In this document: one piece after another, positions 28,848 through 36,525 of the stretch
How the letters are laid out: each line of letters begins with the position of its first letter
Position numbering within the stretch: the first letter of the stretch is position 1
Source of the DNA: Rhodoferax sp.
Lineage (GTDB): Bacteria; Pseudomonadota; Gammaproteobacteria; Burkholderiales; Burkholderiaceae_C
Assembly: GCF_025354435.1 (NCBI RefSeq)
Contig: NZ_JANXMU010000006.1
Location: 1 to 56,621, forward strand
Direction: 5' to 3'
DNA length: 56,621 nucleotides
Position numbers and translations under genes: made by a program
The notes under the pieces: model-generated
Told to the model about the DNA's origin: nothing
Database searches by the model: none
What the model saw: the letters and a program-made list of their open reading frames with translations, nothing else

Positions 28848-28944
28848 GCTCCAGTGCTTCGCATCTTTCGCCAACCCCCTTGCAGGGGGCAACACTAGCA
28901 GCCTGGCACAGCCAGTTCTGCGGTGTTTCTGGAATAGATCGTTC
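28848..28944 (-). repeat. Dispersed repeat family B, copy 2
   Basis: Reverse-complement match to 14143-14239, about 90 percent identical by eye. Relative to the operon in which it lies it has the same orientation as copy 1: both are read in sense in an intra-operon gap. It lies downstream of the binding-protein stop and upstream of the terminator. Confidence 0.85.
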
Positions 28945-28978
28945 GCTTGGAAATAGGCGGCGGTCGTTCCAAACAGAT

Positions 28979-29752
28979 TTATTTAGATGCGTCCACGCCA
29001 AACCAATGCATCGAGATTTTGGCGTAGCTGCCGTCCTTGACGATCTCGGCCAGAGCTTTGTCGAGCGCATCTTTCAGCTTGGGGCTGCCCTTGTGAAAGG
29101 CAATGCCCTGCTTTTGCGGGTTGTCCAGCAGCACGGTGGACGGGCGCAGGGGCAGCTTGGCTTCCTTGATCATGTAGGGCACCAGCAATCGGTCATTCAG
29201 CGCGGCATCGATGCGGCCATTGACCAAATCTTGCAGGTTCAGCGGCGCAGAGGTGTAGGCCTTGATGTCGATACCGCCGACCTTGCCCAGGGTTTCGGCA
29301 TAAATGCTGCCCTGGCCCGCGCCAACTTTTTTACCCTTGAGGGCATCCAGGTTGGCGTATTCGCTCTTGTCATCTTTACGCAGGATGATTTGTGCGAACG
29401 ACACGGTGTAGGGCACCGAGAAGTCAAATTCCAGCGCGCGTTTTTCGGTCATGGTGACCTGCGACACCACCAGATCGTACTTACCCACCTGCAAACCGGC
29501 CAGGATGGTGGCCCATTCGGTGGCCACGAACTCGGGCTTCACGCCCAGCTTGGCGGCGATGGCGTTGGAGATGTCCACGTCAAAACCTTGTAGCGCGCCG
29601 GTTTTGGCATCCTTGAAGTTGAACGGCGGGTAGGTGCCTTCCATGGCGATTTTGACCACGCCTTTGGACTTGATGGTGTCAAGCAGGTCGTCGGCCAGGG
29701 CCGCATGGGCCAGACCGAAGCATAGTACCGCAGCGCAGATTTTTTTCAACAT
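28979..29752 (-). CDS. Amino-acid ABC transporter substrate-binding protein
   Basis: Periplasmic binding protein of 257 residues. A signal peptide MLKKICAAVLCFGLAHAALA precedes the mature start at about residue 21. The SBP_bac_3 landmarks GTYPPFNFKDAKTGALQGFDVDI and DFSVPYTVSFAQIILRK (split for length) are clear, indicating lysine/arginine/ornithine- or cystine-type ligands; the exact one is unresolved. The frame extends 43 codons upstream without any signal sequence, so the internal ATG was preferred. It is first in the transport operon. Confidence 0.9.
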   Translation of the reverse strand: MLKKICAAVLCFGLAHAALADDLLDTIKSKGVVKIAMEGTYPPFNFKDAKTGALQGFDVDISNAIAAKLGVKPEFVATEWATILAGLQVGKYDLVVSQVTMTEKRALEFDFSVPYTVSFAQIILRKDDKSEYANLDALKGKKVGAGQGSIYAETLGKVGGIDIKAYTSAPLNLQDLVNGRIDAALNDRLLVPYMIKEAKLPLRPSTVLLDNPQKQGIAFHKGSPKLKDALDKALAEIVKDGSYAKISMHWFGVDASK

Positions 29753-29934
29753 GGAATGCCTTTGGAGGAAGTAAACGGAAAGCAGCCGGACACACCGGCC
29801 AAGCCCAGCCTTCTGGGCCTGCGCGGCTATTCTAGCCAGCGCGTGTGCAAAGCCAACCGATAGGGCTCGGTTTGCATACACCGCCAGACTACTTCTGGCA
29901 TTGAATACTCATATGAGAATTATAAGTTTCACAA

Positions 29935-29959
29935 GCGATGCAAAGTCCTTTAGCATCGC
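29935..29959. promoter_or_regulatory. Hairpin/inverted repeat in divergent spacer before desaturase
   Basis: GCGATGCAAAG and CTTTAGCATCGC pair around a 2-nt loop with one bulged A. It lies 30 bp upstream of the desaturase ATG. A 10-bp palindrome CTCATATGAG is nearby at 29908-29917. It may be an operator or a 5' leader structure. No regulator is adjacent. Confidence 0.45.
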
Positions 29960-29989
29960 CTGTACATATCACCCTATACAAGATCACAC

Positions 29990-30922
29990 ATGCCCCGCCC
30001 AAGCACCGCCACCCCACACGAGTTTGAATGGCCCACCTGGCTTTTGGCCGCAGGTCTTTACCTAGGCTGGGGCCTGGTTGTGGGCTACTGGTCGGTGTTG
30101 GGAAATGGCTGGGGCAGTGCGGCCCTGCTGCTACTGACCTGCTGGTACATGAGCCTGCAGCACGAACTCGTGCACGGCCACCCCACGCGCTGGCCACGCA
30201 TCAACCGCCTGCTGGGCTTGGCACCGCTGGCCGTGTGGTATCCGTTTGACCTGTATGTACATAGCCACCTGATCCACCACCAAGACGAGCACCTGACCCG
30301 CCCCGGCATCGACCCCGAAAGCAACTACCTCACCGCCGCCCAGTTTGCCGCCCTGCCCGCCTGGCAAAAAACCTGCTGGCGCTGGCAACGATCGGTGCTG
30401 GGCCGCCTGCTGGTGGGCCCAGCGCTGGCCATTGTGCCCACCTGGGCCGACATTGTGCGCAAGCCGCTACGGGGCGACTGGTCGCAGACCACCAGCTGGG
30501 CCGAGCACTTGCTGCTGCTGGCGGGCATGCTGTGGGGTTTGCAGCATTGGGCAGGCATCAGCCCCCTGCATTACCTGCTGGTGGCCTATCCGGCGCTGGG
30601 TTTGGCAATGCTGCGTTCGCTGTACGAACACCGCCCGGCGGCCCGTCCCGCGCACCGTATCGCCATCAACGAGGCGGGTATATTCTGGCGTCTGCTGTAC
30701 CTGAACAACAATTTCCACGTGGTGCACCACGAAACGCCCACTATGCCCTGGTACCGGCTGCGCACCACCTACTTGGCCGACCGCGCCGGGTATCTGCACC
30801 GCAACGGTGGTTTTCTGGTGCCCGGTTACGGCCATTTGATGCGCCGTTTTGCCCTGAATCCGATTGATTCACCGGTGCTGCCCGAAGACCTGATTCCTGT
30901 TGCACGTGCCAGCGTGCATTGA
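29990..30922 (+). CDS. Fatty acid desaturase-family membrane protein
   Basis: Di-iron membrane desaturase/hydroxylase fold, 310 residues. The three histidine clusters are HELVHGH at 58-64, HSHLIHHQ at 91-98 and HVVHHE at 243-248. Hydrophobic helices lie near 17-35, 42-52, 176-190 and 194-208. The short N-terminus and compact boxes resemble beta-carotene-hydroxylase and AlkB-like small desaturases more than acyl-CoA desaturases. It lies 26 bp upstream of the osmoprotectant transporter operon on the same strand, so a link to membrane or compatible-solute adaptation is possible. Confidence 0.88.
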   Translation: MPRPSTATPHEFEWPTWLLAAGLYLGWGLVVGYWSVLGNGWGSAALLLLTCWYMSLQHELVHGHPTRWPRINRLLGLAPLAVWYPFDLYVHSHLIHHQDEHLTRPGIDPESNYLTAAQFAALPAWQKTCWRWQRSVLGRLLVGPALAIVPTWADIVRKPLRGDWSQTTSWAEHLLLLAGMLWGLQHWAGISPLHYLLVAYPALGLAMLRSLYEHRPAARPAHRIAINEAGIFWRLLYLNNNFHVVHHETPTMPWYRLRTTYLADRAGYLHRNGGFLVPGYGHLMRRFALNPIDSPVLPEDLIPVARASVH

Positions 30923-30948
30923 CACTCTTTTTTTATCCAAGGATTCCC

Positions 30949-31872
30949 ATGGCTATTCATTTCGCTCGCCGCCTCGCTGTTACCGCACTGGCCATCGCCA
31001 GCTTCTCGGGCACGCTGTATGCCCAGAATGCGGTGCGGGTGTCGTCCAAGATCGACACCGAAGGCGCGCTGCTCGGCAATGTCATCCAGCAGGTGCTGGA
31101 AGCCAATGGCATCAAGACCGAAAACAAATTGCAACTGGGCAACACCAAGATCGTACGTGGCGCGCTGGTCGCCGGTGAAGTGGACATTTACCCCGAATAC
31201 ACCGGCAACGGCGCATTCTTCTTCTCGGACGAAAAAAATCCCGCCTGGAAAGATGCCAAGGCGGGCTATGAAAAAATCAAGTCGCTGGACGTAGCAAAGA
31301 ACAAACTGGTCTGGTTGGAGCCTTCGCCCGCCAACAACACCTGGGCCATCGCCATTCGCAAGGATGTAGCGGCCAAGAACAACCTGAAATCACTGGACGA
31401 TCTGGGCAAATGGCTAGGCACGGGCGGTAAATTCAAGCTGGCCGCATCGGCTGAGTTCATCGAGCGCCCGGATGCACTGCCCGCTTTCCAAACCACCTAC
31501 GGCTTCAAGCTGACCCAGGACCAACTGCTGACACTGGCCGGTGGCGACACCACCGTGACCATCAAGGCCGCCGCCGAGCAGACATCGGGGGTCAATGCCG
31601 CCATGGCCTATGGCACCGACGGCCCGGTATCTGCCTTGGGTCTGCTGGTCCTGGCAGACACCAAGGGAGCCCAACCCATTTACGCCCCGGCACCCGTGGT
31701 GCGCGCCGATGTGCTGGCCAAATACCCCAAGATCAAAGACGCGCTGGCACCGGTTTTCAAAAGCCTGGATGGCCCCACGCTGCAAAGCCTGAATGCCAAG
31801 ATTGCCCTGGAAGGCCAGGATGCCAAAGCTGTTGCCGCTACCTACCTGAAGTCCAAAGGCTTTGTGAAATAA
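30949..31872 (+). CDS. osmF: Osmoprotectant ABC transporter substrate-binding protein OsmF (YehZ-like)
   Basis: Binds glycine betaine, choline or related quaternary amines in the periplasm. Length 307 residues from the ATG at 30949, preceded by AAGGA. Signal peptide ends around residue 25 (TLYA-QN). The OpuAC domain has GALLGNVIQQVLEANG and VDIYPEYTGNGAFFF, a known choline/betaine-binding region, and GLLVLADTKGAQPIYAPAPVVR near the C-terminus. It starts the osmF-yehY-yehX-yehW order found in E. coli. Confidence 0.92.
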   Translation: MAIHFARRLAVTALAIASFSGTLYAQNAVRVSSKIDTEGALLGNVIQQVLEANGIKTENKLQLGNTKIVRGALVAGEVDIYPEYTGNGAFFFSDEKNPAWKDAKAGYEKIKSLDVAKNKLVWLEPSPANNTWAIAIRKDVAAKNNLKSLDDLGKWLGTGGKFKLAASAEFIERPDALPAFQTTYGFKLTQDQLLTLAGGDTTVTIKAAAEQTSGVNAAMAYGTDGPVSALGLLVLADTKGAQPIYAPAPVVRADVLAKYPKIKDALAPVFKSLDGPTLQSLNAKIALEGQDAKAVAATYLKSKGFVK

Positions 31873-31876
31873 GTCG

Positions 31877-33079
31877 ATGGGGTTGTCCTTACCGACTTCT
31901 GCAGCGCCAGTGACCGCCCATGCGCGACCCATCGGATGGATACACAACCGGGTACTGTTCAGTCTGGTCGTGATCGGTCTGTGGGTGGCCTTTGGAATGG
32001 CGTTTTTGACACAGGCGCCCAACCGCCTGGTCTCGGGCGTGGGCATACCGCTGGGCGAGCTGCTCACCGGGCTGCGCTGGCTGGTACTGCTGCCAGCGGT
32101 GGCCCTGGCAGCTGCCGCGCTGCTGCCAGCCGCGCGGCCAACCCACTGGCTGGTGGTATTGGCAGCGGCAGCGGGCCTGTTTGGCTGGGTCTGGCTGGCG
32201 GGCGCACAGGCCCGATGGGCCATGGAAACTGCCGAGTCCCCGCTCTTGCGCACCTCTTTCGGCGGCGGGTTTTGGGTGCTGGTGGTGGTCTACGCCCTGG
32301 CAGCGGCCGATGCGCTGCAACGCCTAGGTCTGCATACTGCACTGCGTACACTGGTAGGGTCAGCCGTGGCGCTGCCGGTGCTGGTCCTGTTGCTCCAAGG
32401 GCATTTGGACGCGCTCTCGCTGCTCAAGGAATATGCCAACCGGCAAGACGTATTCCAGTCGGCCTGGTACCGGCATCTGCAAATTGTGCTCACCACTTTG
32501 GTGCCCACGCTGCTGGTGGGCGTGCCGCTGGGTGTGGCGGCGTTCCGCAGACCCGGCTTGGCCGCCCCCGTTTTCGCCGTACTGAACCTGGTGCAGACGG
32601 TGCCCTCCATCGCCATGTTTGGCCTGCTGATGGCTCCGTTGGCGGCACTGGGTGGCTGGTGGCCGGGCTCGGGCATCAGCGGCATTGGCCTGGTTCCGGC
32701 GGTGATTGCACTGGCTCTGTATTCGCTGCTGCCCGTGGTGCATAGCACCGTGGCAGGGCTGCGGCAGGTGCCAAGCGCGGCGGTTGAGGCGGCTACCGGC
32801 ATGGGCATGTCGCAGCGCCAGATCTTTTGGCGTGTGGAACTGCCGCTGGCGCTGCCTTTGCTGGTGGCGGGCATCCGCACCACCACGGTGCAGGCGATAG
32901 GGCTGGCGGTGGTGGCGGCCCTGATCGGTGCGGGCGGCTTTGGCGCCATCATGTTCCAGGGGCTTCTGAGCAGCGCACTGGACCTGGTGCTGTTGGGCGT
33001 ACTGCCGGTCGTAGGGCTGGCCGTGGTGGTGGACGCGCTGTTCCAGTCTCTTTCTGTCTTTTTGCGGGCCACGCCATGA
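31877..33079 (+). CDS. yehY: Osmoprotectant ABC transporter permease YehY-like
   Basis: Permease of 400 residues, longer than its partner because it has extra N-terminal membrane helices, as in E. coli YehY (about 385 residues). Transmembrane stretches include VVIGLWVAFGMAFL near 28-41 and further segments through 130. The BPD_transp_1 core is in the C-terminal half, with the EAA-loop MGMSQRQIFWRVELPLALPLLVAGI. It overlaps the ATPase gene by 4 bp (ATGA). Confidence 0.9.
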   Translation: MGLSLPTSAAPVTAHARPIGWIHNRVLFSLVVIGLWVAFGMAFLTQAPNRLVSGVGIPLGELLTGLRWLVLLPAVALAAAALLPAARPTHWLVVLAAAAGLFGWVWLAGAQARWAMETAESPLLRTSFGGGFWVLVVVYALAAADALQRLGLHTALRTLVGSAVALPVLVLLLQGHLDALSLLKEYANRQDVFQSAWYRHLQIVLTTLVPTLLVGVPLGVAAFRRPGLAAPVFAVLNLVQTVPSIAMFGLLMAPLAALGGWWPGSGISGIGLVPAVIALALYSLLPVVHSTVAGLRQVPSAAVEAATGMGMSQRQIFWRVELPLALPLLVAGIRTTTVQAIGLAVVAALIGAGGFGAIMFQGLLSSALDLVLLGVLPVVGLAVVVDALFQSLSVFLRATP

Positions 33080-34008
33080 TCGAATTCCAGCACGTGTACA
33101 AATCTTTTGGCGGGGCTCCCGCCGTCAAGGATTTGTCACTCCACATTCCCCAAGGCGAGTTCACCGTGTTGATCGGTGGCTCCGGTTCGGGCAAGTCCAC
33201 CACGTTGAAGATGGTCAACCGGCTGATCGAGCACGACGCAGGCCGCATCCTGTTCCAGGGCCAGGAGATCCGCAGCTTCAAGCTGCAAGACATCCGCCGC
33301 CGCATGGGGTATGCCATCCAGTCGATCGGCCTGTTTCCGCACTGGACCGTAGAAAAAAACATCGCCACCGTCCCCGAGCTGCTGGGCTGGCCCGCAAGCC
33401 GTATCCGCGACCGTGTGACCGAACTGCTGGAGCTGCTGGACCTGGCACCCGCTCTGTACCGTGGCCGCTACCCGCACCAACTTTCGGGTGGACAGCAGCA
33501 GCGGGTGGGCGTGGCCCGGGCACTGGCGGTGGACCCGGAGGTCCTGCTGATGGACGAGCCTTTTGGTGCGCTCGATCCGGTGACGCGGCACACGCTGCAA
33601 AAGGAAATGCGGCGCATCCATGCCAGCTCGGGCAAAACCATTGTGCTGGTGACCCATGATATCGACGAGGCGCTGAGCCTGGCTACACGCATCGTGCTGC
33701 TGCAGAATGGCCAGATCGTGCAGGCAGGCACCCCCACCGAGCTGTTGACCCACCCCGCCAATGACTTTGTGACCGACTTTGTAGGCCGCAGCGACATCGG
33801 CATCAAACTGCTGGGCCTGGCAACCGTGGCATCGCACACCCGCGCTGGCGAAACCGCACTTGGAGCTGCCCTGCCCGCCCATACCAGCCTGCGCGAAGCA
33901 CTGTCCACCTTTGTGGCCCGTGCCTGCGACCGCTTGCCGGTGGTGGACGACCACGGCAACGCGCTGGGGGTGCTGCACTTTGCCGACCTGTGGCAACGCC
34001 CTACATGA
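33076..34008 (+). CDS. yehX: Osmoprotectant ABC transporter ATPase YehX-like
   Basis: ATPase of 310 residues that powers the YehY/YehW channel. Walker A GGSGSGKST is near 36-44, the signature LSGGQQQRVGVARAL near 136, Walker B VLLMDEPFGALDP near 156, and the switch His in LVTHDIDEAL. After about residue 240 the protein has a regulatory tail ending in a CBS-like segment (RLPVVDDHGNALGVLHFADLW), typical of OpuA/ProV relatives that sense ionic strength. Confidence 0.93.
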   Translation: MIEFQHVYKSFGGAPAVKDLSLHIPQGEFTVLIGGSGSGKSTTLKMVNRLIEHDAGRILFQGQEIRSFKLQDIRRRMGYAIQSIGLFPHWTVEKNIATVPELLGWPASRIRDRVTELLELLDLAPALYRGRYPHQLSGGQQQRVGVARALAVDPEVLLMDEPFGALDPVTRHTLQKEMRRIHASSGKTIVLVTHDIDEALSLATRIVLLQNGQIVQAGTPTELLTHPANDFVTDFVGRSDIGIKLLGLATVASHTRAGETALGAALPAHTSLREALSTFVARACDRLPVVDDHGNALGVLHFADLWQRPT

Positions 34009-34035
34009 AAAAACCCACCTACCCCCCAGGCGACT

Positions 34036-34779
34036 ATGGTGCATAAAATTGTGCGTGACCGCTTATTCTGGGCGGTTTTATTGCTATCATTATTGACATG
34101 GGGCATGCCACATCTGCGTCCGCTGTTCGCTGCCCTGTTTCCCGCCCTGGACCGCCCCGTCTACACCCAGGACAGCTTTGTAGCGCTGGTGCTGGCGCAC
34201 CTAAATATCGTCTTTTGGTCCAGCCTAGCATCGGTGCTGGTGGGTGTGGGCGCAGGTGTGGCTGTCACCCGGCCTGCCGGGCGCGAGTTCAAGCCCGTCG
34301 TGGAAACCGTGGTGGCGATGGGCCAGACTTTCCCACCGGTTGCCGTGCTGGCGATTGCTGCGCCGTTGATCGGCTTTGGCACCGAACCCGCACTGATTGC
34401 GCTGGCCTTGTACGGTCTGCTGCCCGTGGTGCGAGCCACCATTGCAGGCATTGAATCTGTCCCAGACTCGGTGCGGGAGATCGCGCAGGGCTTGGGCATG
34501 GGCGGGCTAGGCACGCTTTGGCAGGTAGAGCTGCCGCTGGCGCTCAGCGTGATTCTGACGGGCGTACGCACCTCGGTCATCGTCAACCTAGGGACCGCCG
34601 CCATTGCATCCACGGTGGGCGCCAAAACGCTGGGTTCCCCCATCATCGTTGGCCTGAGCGGCTTCAATACCGCCTATGTTCTGCAAGGTGCCATCCTGGT
34701 GGGGGGGCTTGCCATCGTCACCGACATGGCCTTCGCACGATTGACCCAACACCTGAACCGCTGGCGGAGTGCCCACTGA
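34036..34779 (+). CDS. yehW: Osmoprotectant ABC transporter permease YehW-like
   Basis: Second permease subunit, 247 residues, matching E. coli YehW (about 243). Membrane helices include [13 protein letters not shown] and [24 protein letters not shown]. The EAA loop is [22 protein letters not shown]. It follows yehX by 27 bp and its stop overlaps the next start as TGATG, so the following PhnD-like gene is coupled to it. Confidence 0.9.
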   Translation: MVHKIVRDRLFWAVLLLSLLTWGMPHLRPLFAALFPALDRPVYTQDSFVALVLAHLNIVFWSSLASVLVGVGAGVAVTRPAGREFKPVVETVVAMGQTFPPVAVLAIAAPLIGFGTEPALIALALYGLLPVVRATIAGIESVPDSVREIAQGLGMGGLGTLWQVELPLALSVILTGVRTSVIVNLGTAAIASTVGAKTLGSPIIVGLSGFNTAYVLQGAILVGGLAIVTDMAFARLTQHLNRWRSAH

Positions 34780-35567
34780 TGACCGTGCTTGCTTCACTTC
34801 CTATGTACGCAGCCGGGTCTGCGGCCAATGCCGCGCTGTGGCAATGTGTCGCCGACCAACTGAACAGCGCCGCTGTGCCCGCCACGCTGGCGCAGCCCAC
34901 CGACCTGCTGGCGCATTGGCTAGACCCCGCCCTGCTGCTGAGCCAAACCTGCGGTTACCCCCTGACCCACGCGCTGGCCGGGCGGGTGCAACTGGTGGGC
35001 GCGTTCCGCTACACCGCGCCCGGCTGCGACGGCCTGCGCTACCGCAGCCAGTTGGTCTGTCGCAGCACCGATGCCGGGCTGCCGCTGGCCGGGTTCCGGG
35101 GCCGCACCGTGGCCTATAACTCGGAGGACTCGCAATCGGGCCACAACAGCCTTCGGGCGCTGGTGGCCCCATTGGCGCGCAATGGCGTATTTTTTGGCAA
35201 GGCCGTGGCCACCGGATCGCACCATGCCTCGTTGGAGAGCGTGTGCAGTGGCCAGGCCGATCTGGCCGCCATCGACTGCGTGACCCTGGCGCTGCTGCAG
35301 CGCGACCACCCTGAGAAGCTGCGCGGCGTGCAGGTCTGCGGCCACACCGCACCGGCTCCGGGCTTGCCACTGATCACCTCCTTGCAGACCCCACCCGACG
35401 TACTGCTCGCCCTGCGCCAGGCCCTGCACCACGCCATGCGCGCCGAGGCGCTGGCCGGTGCCCGCGCGGCCTTGCTGATCGAGGATTTCTCCGAACTGCC
35501 GCTGGACGACTATGACGCGATTACCCTGATGGAAGCACGCGCAACCCGGGCAGGTTACAGGCTATAA
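34779..35567 (+). CDS. PhnD/SsuA-like substrate-binding protein without signal peptide (paralogue 2)
   Basis: Protein of 262 residues, closely related to that at 24917-25717: ASLPMYAAGSAANAALW, LLLSQTCGYPL, VQLVGAFRYTAPGCDG, YNSEDSQSGHNSLRAL and CSGQADLAAIDCV recur. It too lacks a signal peptide and starts at once with the first strand. Translational coupling to yehW places it with the osmoprotectant transporter. A cytosolic ligand sensor or solute-processing role is possible, but nothing in the sequence defines it. Confidence 0.8.
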   Translation: MTVLASLPMYAAGSAANAALWQCVADQLNSAAVPATLAQPTDLLAHWLDPALLLSQTCGYPLTHALAGRVQLVGAFRYTAPGCDGLRYRSQLVCRSTDAGLPLAGFRGRTVAYNSEDSQSGHNSLRALVAPLARNGVFFGKAVATGSHHASLESVCSGQADLAAIDCVTLALLQRDHPEKLRGVQVCGHTAPAPGLPLITSLQTPPDVLLALRQALHHAMRAEALAGARAALLIEDFSELPLDDYDAITLMEARATRAGYRL

Positions 35568-35568
35568 T
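35563..35568 (+). promoter_or_regulatory. Candidate -10 box for rpsU
   Basis: TATAAT, a perfect sigma-70 -10 hexamer, overlaps the stop codon of the PhnD-like gene, about 130 bp before rpsU. The -35 region (GCAACC at the expected distance) is poor, so an activator or extended context would be needed. Confidence 0.4.
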
Positions 35569-35697
35569 CCAAGGCTTTGCTGGCAAACCCCTGCTGCCTG
35601 ATCAATTTAATAGCAGGGGAACACCGCAGATTCTTCGTCCAACGGCCTGATCTTCCTTTCGACAAGACCTGCACCTAAATCGGAACCCATCCCTGTC

Positions 35698-35910
35698 ATG
35701 ACAACCATCCGTGTAAAAGAAAACGAACCCTTTGACGTCGCTCTGCGCCGTTTCAAGCGCACCATTGAAAAGCTCGGCCTGCTGACCGACCTGCGTGCGC
35801 GCGAGTTCTACGAAAAGCCCACCACCGAGCGCAAGCGCAAGAAGTCGGCCGCTGTCAAGCGCCACTACAAGCGCGTGCGTTCCATGCAGCTGCCTAAAAA
35901 GCTGTACTAA
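35698..35910 (+). CDS. rpsU: 30S ribosomal protein S21
   Basis: Small-subunit protein of 70 residues needed for initiation at some mRNAs. The sequence [20 protein letters not shown] and the basic [15 protein letters not shown] tail are diagnostic. It is followed by an intrinsic terminator and then yqeY. The usual dnaG and rpoD do not follow here. The spacer of 130 bp upstream contains a candidate promoter. Confidence 0.98.
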   Translation: MTTIRVKENEPFDVALRRFKRTIEKLGLLTDLRAREFYEKPTTERKRKKSAAVKRHYKRVRSMQLPKKLY

Positions 35911-35935
35911 GCTTTCAAACTGTCCGCAGTTTGAC

Positions 35936-35968
35936 AAGCCCGCCCAGGGACGCCAGGGCGGGCTTTTT
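35936..35968 (+). terminator. Intrinsic terminator after rpsU
   Basis: GCCCGCCC and GGGCGGGC pair around a 9-nt loop and are followed by TTTTT. It ends the rpsU transcript; yqeY starts 32 bp later and may depend on read-through or its own promoter. Confidence 0.92.
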
Positions 35969-36000
35969 CTATTCCAGAATCCAAAATCCAGGAGCACCCA

Positions 36001-36462
36001 ATGTCACTCAAAGAACAAATCACCGAAGACATGAAAACCGCCATGCGTGCCAAGGACAGTGTCCGCCTGGGCACGGTGCGCCTGCTGCTGGCCGCCCTGA
36101 AGCAAAAAGAGGTGGACGAGCGCGTGGTGCTGGACGATGCAGCCGTGGTGGCCATCGTCGACAAGCTGATCAAGCAGCGCAAGGACTCCATCGATGCCTT
36201 CACCAAGGCCGAGCGTAGCGACCTGGCCGACATTGAAAAAGCCGAACTGACCGTGCTGTCCGCCTACCTGCCCCAGCGCCTGGATGCCGAACAGGTGGCC
36301 GCCGAAGTGCGCACCCTGGCCGCCGCGATGGTGGCCGAGCTGGGCCGCGCACTGGGTGCGGGCGACATGGGCAAGCTGATGGGTGCCGCCAAGGCGCAAT
36401 TGGCAGGCAAAGCCGAGATGGGCCAGGTATCCGCTGCCGTAAAGGCCGCACTAGCCGGATAG
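36001..36462 (+). CDS. GatB/YqeY-domain protein
   Basis: Helical protein of 153 residues, related to the C-terminal domain of GatB and usually placed after rpsU. MSLKEQITEDMKTAMRAKDS, the internal AELTVLSAYLPQRL and the C-terminal GDMGKLMGAAKAQLAGKAEMGQVSAAVK (split here for length) match the family. A role in tRNA-dependent amidation has been suggested for the domain, but the function of the stand-alone protein is unknown. Confidence 0.92.
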   Translation: MSLKEQITEDMKTAMRAKDSVRLGTVRLLLAALKQKEVDERVVLDDAAVVAIVDKLIKQRKDSIDAFTKAERSDLADIEKAELTVLSAYLPQRLDAEQVAAEVRTLAAAMVAELGRALGAGDMGKLMGAAKAQLAGKAEMGQVSAAVKAALAG

Positions 36463-36525
36463 ACCCCAGGCCAACCAAGGAGGCGGTTGCCGCGTTATAA
36501 AAAGAGAGCCACTCCGAGCAACGCC

